Source: Narthecium ossifragum (lineage: Eukaryota > Streptophyta > Magnoliopsida > Dioscoreales > Nartheciaceae). Taken from it: a stretch of 64,000 nucleotides of DNA. Both the position numbers and the translations under genes were made by a program. Where the stretch lies: the NCBI GenBank assembly GCA_963920575.1, contig OY986975.1, positions 21,297,897 to 21,361,896 of the forward strand. The letters are read 5' to 3'. This document shows positions 57,501-64,000 of the stretch, piece after piece (positions within the stretch are counted from its first letter, which is position 1; each line of letters begins with the position of its first letter). The notes beneath the pieces were generated by a model. That model was not told where the DNA came from and made no database searches. It saw only the letters and a program-made list of their open reading frames with translations.

Positions 57501-60500
57501 TGTCCACATCTAGATAATCTACTAGCTGCGGAGTGGCTTGAAAAGCTGAGTTCTAAGAACTTCCCAAACGAGAGACTCCGTGCTGCAGAAGACATCACAA
57601 CCCTTCGCGTCAAGCTTGGCTGCCCACTTTCATGCTCACATTTCAAACATCGAGTCCACATCCATATCTTTCCCTCGTTTTCACCAGATAAAGAAGATTC
57701 AGAATGAAGTCCCCTAACGAGAACAGTAAGATTTCCATTCTGGTGAGTGTAACGGTATAGATGAGCATCCGTTGGTTCACCACATGAAGCACAACAGTGT
57801 TTCTGACATAATGCAGCACTTAAAGTTAGATGACACGGTTTAGTTATGACACAGCAGCTTGAAAATTCAAGCGAGAACAAAAAGTAGTCTTAATGATAAT
57901 GATAGCGAAAGACAGGAAAAAAATACCTCATTCAGCAAAATTTCTTGCAAATACCGACCCAGAGACATATCAAAGTTGCCATAGTACTTTATACGAGAAA
58001 GATGGGTCTGCTCACAAATTGCTCGGTTTGCAATACAGAGGCTAGATACCAGAACCAATATACTTTTAGGCTCAATCTCGTCCTTATTTTTAACATGCAC
58101 TTTGCTGCCACCATCATCACTGCAATACTCAACAGATTTAGCTGAGTCCGAAATAAAACCTGAGTTTTCGCCACTGATGATTACATTTTCTGGCCTTTCT
58201 TGATCTATTTCTCCATTCACTTCAATCTCGTGATCAAGTACTTCCGGAGGAGAAACAGGAAACATCCCATTATTCTGAACTTCAATCTCCTTCTCCTTGA
58301 AGCCAAAATATGATGAAATAGACCCAGGAGTGAGAGGTGGGAAGCTTTCACCCAAATATCTTTTAACAGAAGCTGAGACAGATGACAAGAGTTGCCCAGG
58401 AAGAAGTGGTGCTGATGATTCTAGCTGCAATCCATCACTGTTGTAATTACAAGAGAATAAGTCTGTGTGTTTAAAATTATTTTCAGTGCCGTCAACTTTA
58501 GAGCCATCTATGGGAAATTTTAAACATTCTTCAGCATCTTGATCAGAATTCAAGCGCATGCATTCATGGGCAGACTTCTTCAGTGATCCATCAGCAATAG
58601 GAATATCTAATTCATGAATGGCTGAATCGGATCTATCTTTAAAGGAATCATTTTTTCCTCTTACAAAATGTATCTCAGAAAAGAGCGCCCCTTGGTCTGC
58701 ATAGAATGATGTTTCAACAATTAAATGATATGCAGCAAAAACTGTGTAATGAATCACCCGTTTAATCTTCTTGAGTTCATCAATATGAGCTCCCTTCAGC
58801 AAAATCTGCAAAAACAATCCTACAATGGTTATGGATAATAGATTAACAGCAGAAAGTAAAAAAAAGTCATTCAACATCTAAAAATAAAACTATCACTCAA
58901 AATGCTAGCAATGGAATTCTAGTTGCACGCTCTTCAATTGTATATGGCAATACAATCTGTAAGGCCATCAAGAAGCATAGGATTGGCATAAGATCAGGCA
59001 CATGAACAGAAAACCTTATGTGGACTGAAAGGTATTTCACCTCTAATTACTAATGGCTTCTCTATACTAAACTACTTCAGTTCTTCACTAACTAAGAATG
59101 ATACAAAACACCAAGTCATTGCTACTTAAAGTTCAAAAGAAGACAAAAAAAATAGAGAATGGAAGCATGTGAGCACAAACACTATTACTCACACGGATTT
59201 TGACTCTGCAGAACCGAAATGAAATATAACAATGGTCAGAACTATAAAATCACCAAGCCATTGTTCAGCTGAAGTTAACATAATGCAAGAAGGGCTAAAA
59301 TGGGTTATAAACAAAGTCGAATTATTGCCTCTTCTTGGGATTTAATGGTATGCCATTTTATCTCATGCTGTTATCTTGGTCCGCAGTATTACAAGAAAAT
59401 GAAAAAATCTGATAAGAAACAAGAGCTAAAAGCGTGCTTGGAAAAGTTGCTGCATATGAAGAAATACAAAATGGACTTTGCCACAGAAACTGTCTTTTAT
59501 GTCTATGGCAATCTAACCTTCATTGCTTGCAATGAAAGCAATTCTTTCTTTAACAAGTTTTCCCTAGTTTTATTGACTTCATTTAGCAGAGTAAAAGTCA
59601 GTCCATGTCAATGCAAGAAAAAGGGGAAAAGGATACACGTAATTCCAAAGTTTAAGCAAGTTATGGGCAAAACCATTCTAAGTCTATCTAAATTAATGTG
59701 ACCATTTTAAGATCATCTAGATTAACCATTTTAAATCTATCTAAATTTCTTCCAAAGTCTATGTTAATTGTAAAATACTAAGCCCTCCTCCTCTCTGACT
59801 TAGCTATTGGTCAGATACACATTCCAGGATATCAAACACACGGAATATACATATACATGTACAGCTAAATAATTCAATTACACATTATACGTCAATCACA
59901 ATCTAAGATTTATCTACATCTATCTGTGAACTTGTCTTGAGATATGGTTAGAGGGTATTTCTTTTAGTATTTGTTCAGATCAAGTAATCTAGTTTCGGAT
60001 TTGTCTCATATAAATCATGTAATCATACCTCAAGGAAACTCCACAGTTAAGAACATGCATATCTTTGTTGAAGGTTTACATTTAATGTGCAATATGCTGC
60101 TATAGGTATATGAAGAGCTTAACTCATGGCTAAATTCATAGGTCCAACCCACAAAGCATAGTTGACAATACTTATGTGTTCAAAGTAGGAGTCCAACTTT
60201 AGTAATCCATTTTGTAATTGCAAGAGAGAGCAAATTGGCCATGGTGCAGGATCAAACACAGTAGCTATCTCACTTAACAAACTTATACATAGAACATAAT
60301 TTTTGAACTCACTGTACAGCCCAAAGGTTTTGAAAAACCCTCCAAAAACATCAAAGTCTTGCTGCTCGTCCTCTTTTCACTTTCGCCAGGCCCATTATGC
60401 TCTTCCTTGAATTTCTCGATATGGAAGTAATCACATTGCTTCAGTTGAGGCTTTGCCAATATGTCACCAGAAGAAACAATTTGAGAACCTGTGCAGCGAG

Positions 60501-62505
60501 CAATTCTTTCCAAGCGTGAAAGCTTCATATCGAAGGCTAGGGTTATATCTTTGGACAGAAGAGATTCTTGTAAGTCACGTGAAACAGATTTTTCCACCAA
60601 AACGACATTTGGGTGACAATCCTCTATCATCTCGATTATGGATTTCAAAGAGTCATTTTCCTAATTCAAAATACAAAAGAAATGAGCCCAATAAGAGACA
60701 TAAACATTCAAACACAGCATCCAACCACATTCCTAATGGCATACCTGTTCCATGGAATTAAATGATGACAACCCAACTGCAGAATGACCAAGGACCCCCT
60801 TGAGGAGTAAGAGTCTAGGATTCTTGTGCTTGGTTGCCATGCGCTTATGAGCAGTGTTTTTCTTGAATACTAAACCCTTGATCACCTGACTGTAAAACCA
60901 AGTTTCCAGAATTAGGAGACTGTCCCTCCCCTATAACGAGTGAACCGAGGCACATGAATTATAAATATATGCCTGCTAGAGTTTCTAAAAATTACCTTTG
61001 ACAACGACTGTCTGTTGCAATGCATTTTACCTTCACATAAGAAGCAGGATCCATAGCCCTTCCCTTGCTAGCATCCGGCTTGACAAGCAATGCAGCTTCC
61101 CATGACAAAGAAGCGACAATGTCAAGCCAACTGTCAGCACCGCTTCCATCAGAAATTTCTTCTGATGCTAAAAATCGACTTACAAGGAACTTGAATTGCC
61201 CATTCATGGCTTCAAGCATTACCTTCTGCCGTTCTTCTTTATAGCTTACTTCATCAAAACTACCCAAAGAACTTGGTTGACCCCATTTTGTACCATCGCT
61301 ACATTCGTCATCATCGTCATTATTAGCAACACTATCCATTTCACTTTCCATGTCTTCTGGTTCTGGTGGAATCCAGATCAGAGGATCTGTTTCAATCTTT
61401 GATAGGTATGCTGTAATACTGTCAGTAGTGGCATTCTCAGCCCATTCTGAATCATCTCCATTCACCAATCGTGCATCTCCCAGTAATCCATTACGCACTC
61501 CAATTTTATCTCCATTACTATCGTCATGGTTGACGGACACTAGCGAACCAGAAGCACACATCTCGTCAGTTGACATAGGAAGTACCGATCCATCAAGTCT
61601 CGTTTTAACATGAGAAGATTGAGTATCAATAATTTTAGGCGCACTTCCATTTTGAAACTCTTCCTGATGCTCAGCAAGTCTTATTTCTGAATGCTGTTGA
61701 CCTGTGTCTGGGATCTGATATCCATTTTCCCTGGAAAATTGGCAAGGTTATGAAAGATTGAGAAAATCAATCATGAGGCAGAATAAAACCAAGAGAACGA
61801 CTATTTAGACAGAGCGAGATTTCGGATGAATACTGGTCTTCCGGTAGCCAACCACAGTACCACTTAACATTTGGCCATAAACAATTGAAAAATCATGGCC
61901 AGAAAATGACCTAAGGTTACTAAGACCAAATAGATTTTTCAAATCCAACAAATATATGCTAAAGCAATGTATAGTTCATCTGAACTCAGCCTGAATTCCT
62001 CATGGAGCAATTAAGTTCATGTCATGCTTTCATTAAATAATGCAATAACGTTAAAACTGAATCATCTAGTCAGACAATATGTAGATGGAAAGAGAACATA
62101 CCTAGACTTTCCATCCATAACATCAGCTGGAAACTCACCTGAGAAATCAGGCATAAAAGGTATGATAACTTGCATGGAAGGTAATACATAGATGCAAAAC
62201 ATGAAAGCAGAAGAAGAAATAACAAGCAAGTTACCAGAGCTTGAAGCAGAACTCCCATAGCTCGAAAGAGAAGGTGATGGGCTGATCATAAGAGTAGAAT
62301 TGGGAATCAAACTCTCCAGTTTGATAGACTCTTTGCCATATTTCTCCATGCAGGATCTACAGCACAAAGCAGGGTATTCTCCATCAAACTTAGGGGTATC
62401 CTTTTCTAGACGCTCCTGGCACAGGGGATGAGGGCAAACTTTACATCGACTACCATCACCAAAATTTGCCTCTCCTGGTTCACTTACGTCACACTTTGCC
62501 CTCAT
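54526..62505 (-). CDS. FAB1-type phosphatidylinositol-3-phosphate 5-kinase without FYVE domain
   Basis: Twelve coding exons: 62505-62235, 62138-62102, 61730-60996, 60889-60745, 60660-60313, 58805-57927, 57802-57468, 57374-57248, 57148-56984, 56869-55319, 55223-54963 and 54873-54526, giving 1733 residues. All junctions keep frame. The N-terminus is Cys-rich (CKVCPHPLCQERL, CCRSCMEKYG) but has no FYVE signature, as in Arabidopsis FAB1C/FAB1D. Next comes an acidic Ser-rich region; a TCP1/chaperonin-like region (about 350-590: VFKKNTAHKRMATKHKNPRL, PLGCTILLKGAHIDELKKIK, IHYTVFAAYHLIVETSFYAD); a conserved Cys-rich block (about 806-960); a long Ser-rich linker; and the C-terminal kinase (about 1400-1733, with GGKSKAFFAKTMDDRFIIKQ, TYDLKG at 1560-1565 and MDYSLL at 1623-1628). 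It makes PI(3,5)P2 on endosomes and vacuoles. FAB1D versus FAB1C is unresolved. Confidence 0.92.
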
Positions 62506-62515
62506 CTAGTATCAT
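62489..62515 (-). promoter_or_regulatory. Short uORF overlapping the FAB1 start codon
   Basis: An ATG at 62515-62513 opens an 8-codon frame ending TGA at 62491-62489. It begins 10 bases before the main ATG (62505) and overlaps it out of frame. Ribosomes starting there would miss the kinase start. Whether this ATG is in the mRNA depends on the acceptor at 62619, which has a good pyrimidine tract (CTTCTTTCAG). Confidence 0.5.
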
Positions 62516-63720
62516 ACAAACTTGGCAGTTTGAAATCTCCAGAAGACTTATCTCCAGAAGACTTAGATCAAATCAACAATCAATTTGCAATTATTTCCCT
62601 ACTTCAAAGTCAAGAATCCTGAAAGAAGACAGTTCAAAAAAATTACTTCATTCCGCACGTTTATGCAGTAACGAGATGCTAACTTTAAAGAAAATGAAGA
62701 CATCTACCATATAGAATAACCAAAAACTTAAAACCCCTTATCAAAGACATATCAAGAACCATGTTATCCCATGCTAGAATTGAACCAAGAAGCAACTCCA
62801 CATACAAAACTGCTAGTCGTGTTTTAAATCCACTCAACAAAAGCTTCCATCAGCAAGATTTGAAAAAACATCAATAATAAAAAAATTCCCAGAAATTTTT
62901 GCACCATCATGGATTCACATCTTGCTTAAGATACATATGTATATTAATCACACCAATATCCTGACCGTTAAAGGTTTTTTAAGTTCAAAGTTCTAAACTT
63001 GTAATATGAACATTTGAGAAATGAAACCTTGGCTCAAAAACCTGAGCTCAAACTCCATACAAACATCCCAAGTTTCCATCTTAAAATCCCAAAACACGAC
63101 CAACAAGCGACCCACAGCCAAAACAACCACCTCAATATAATAAATCCAAAACCCACGTCTAAAACTCACTAGATTCCATACCTTTCTTAACAAAAACACC
63201 TTACATCAACAACCCAAAAATAAACAATTCAATAAATCACCAATAAACCAAACAAAAAAAGGTATAACCAAAGAACTAACAGAAACCCAGATCTTAAAAC
63301 CCATCCAAATTCCAAACCCAATGATCCATCGAAATTTGCAACAAAAACCCCATCACCACCCAAGATCTACAACCCAATCCACAATCCCCGGCAGGCCCCG
63401 CCGCCAAGCCAACCTCAAAACCCACCGACAAGAAACACCCACATCCCAAAACCCATCGACACCCCAACCAACCCAAGAAACCCACCAATCCCAATTCCAA
63501 AAACCTCCTCCGATCACACACCGACATAAGAAAACGATACCAAGATGAGATTTTGAGGCAACGGATCACTTACCCGGGCGGCCAATCCAATCGCAAAGAA
63601 AGACAAAAGAAACCAAAGTCCACGATTGCTCGCTGTAAGAATTCGGCGTCGTCACCGGGAGCAATTGACGAAATTGGGGATTTAAGAGCGAGAGAGATGG
63701 AGACCAAGAATTGTTCTCGA
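62506..63720 (-). promoter_or_regulatory. FAB1 5' untranslated exons and leader intron
   Basis: A non-coding first exon appears to end at 63574 (CCCGG|GTAAGTG). The intron runs to 62619 and a second leader exon occupies 62618-62506. The frame open across the first exon cannot be N-terminal coding, because splicing to 62618 or to 62505 brings stops. Leader introns of this size are common in plant housekeeping genes. The 5' limit near 63720 is a guess. Confidence 0.6.
62536..62565. repeat. 15-bp tandem duplication in the FAB1 leader
   Basis: Two exact copies of tctccagaagactta, 62536-62550 and 62551-62565, lie inside the predicted second leader exon of the FAB1 gene. Confidence 0.9.
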
Positions 63721-64000
63721 AGAGGAGGGAGTGGACCCCACTCAAGCAGCGTCTTTATGAGAGAGATATACGTATTTCTTTGGGAGGACGCCATTTATTC
63801 CAACAGTAAGCTCTACTGTACAACTAGTAAATAGTAGAAAGTAATAACAGTTAGGCTAAATTTTCAATTAGTACCATATAGTTTGACCTATATTTTTATG
63901 TGATCCTTATATTTCAAAAAGTTACAATACATATTCTCAAATTTAAGAATCTCTCTTATGTGGTCCGCCACGTCACCAATCGTTAGCTGTCGTCCGCGAT
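63721..64000. other. Intergenic, window end
   Basis: The FAB1 promoter side lies here. From about 63850 the text (tagtttgacctatatttt, caaaaagttacaatacatat) resembles repeat-derived DNA that continues beyond the window. No gene was seen. Confidence 0.4.

Noticed and set aside
63570..63794. Minus-strand frame that could extend FAB1 at the N-terminus
   Set aside because: The splice donor at 63574 followed by either acceptor gives a stop almost at once, so this is leader sequence.

Overview
This is nuclear DNA from a flowering plant. Protein-coding genes have plant-style short exons and GT-AG introns, and the families are plant-specific: a PLS-class PPR protein, a BYPASS1-like protein and a Shaker K+ channel with ankyrin and KHA domains. 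Gene islands sit in AT-rich, transposon-filled DNA. The mix of a very GC-rich exon (MATE gene) with ordinary exons elsewhere hints at a monocot, but that is a weak inference. There are no operons. Neighbouring genes are independent units and no pathway links them.

Layout. 1-5.8 kb: decayed Mutator-like element with arms of short GTTCGGTT...AACCGAAC palindromes. 5.8-7.8 kb (-): two-exon MATE transporter. 8.2-21.1 kb: transposon nest with two hAT-type elements that each contain a TRIM retrotransposon (one Cassandra-like, with a 5S-rRNA-derived promoter), two LINE remnants, several small Helitron-like elements, a minisatellite and AT-rich inverted repeats. 21.9-25.0 kb (+): five-exon nucleotide-sugar transporter of the UDP-GALT1/GONST5 type. 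25.5-26.9 kb (-): three-exon universal-stress-protein-like gene. 29.2-36.1 kb: a 5'-truncated LINE flanked by an 89-bp direct repeat, with a 5.56-kb non-autonomous Helitron in its TA-rich tail. 38.0-43.1 kb (-): eleven-exon AKT2-type K+ channel gene with a hAT-like insertion next to a splice donor and one GC-AG intron. 45.0 kb (-): tRNA-Arg(UCU). 47.2-48.3 kb (+): two-exon BYPASS1-like gene. 49.8-52.4 kb (+): intronless E+ type PPR gene. 54.5-63.7 kb (-): large FAB1-type PI3P 5-kinase gene without a FYVE domain.

Exon structures were worked out by hand from splice signals, reading-frame continuity and remembered family sequence. Every coding junction keeps the frame, giving 484 (MATE), 338 (sugar transporter), 220 (USP), 824 (AKT2), 317 (BYPASS1-like), 855 (PPR) and 1733 (FAB1) residues. 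I saw no credible undescribed molecular system. The more notable points are nested transposition histories, two probable GC-AG introns and the placement of a transposon four bases from a splice donor.
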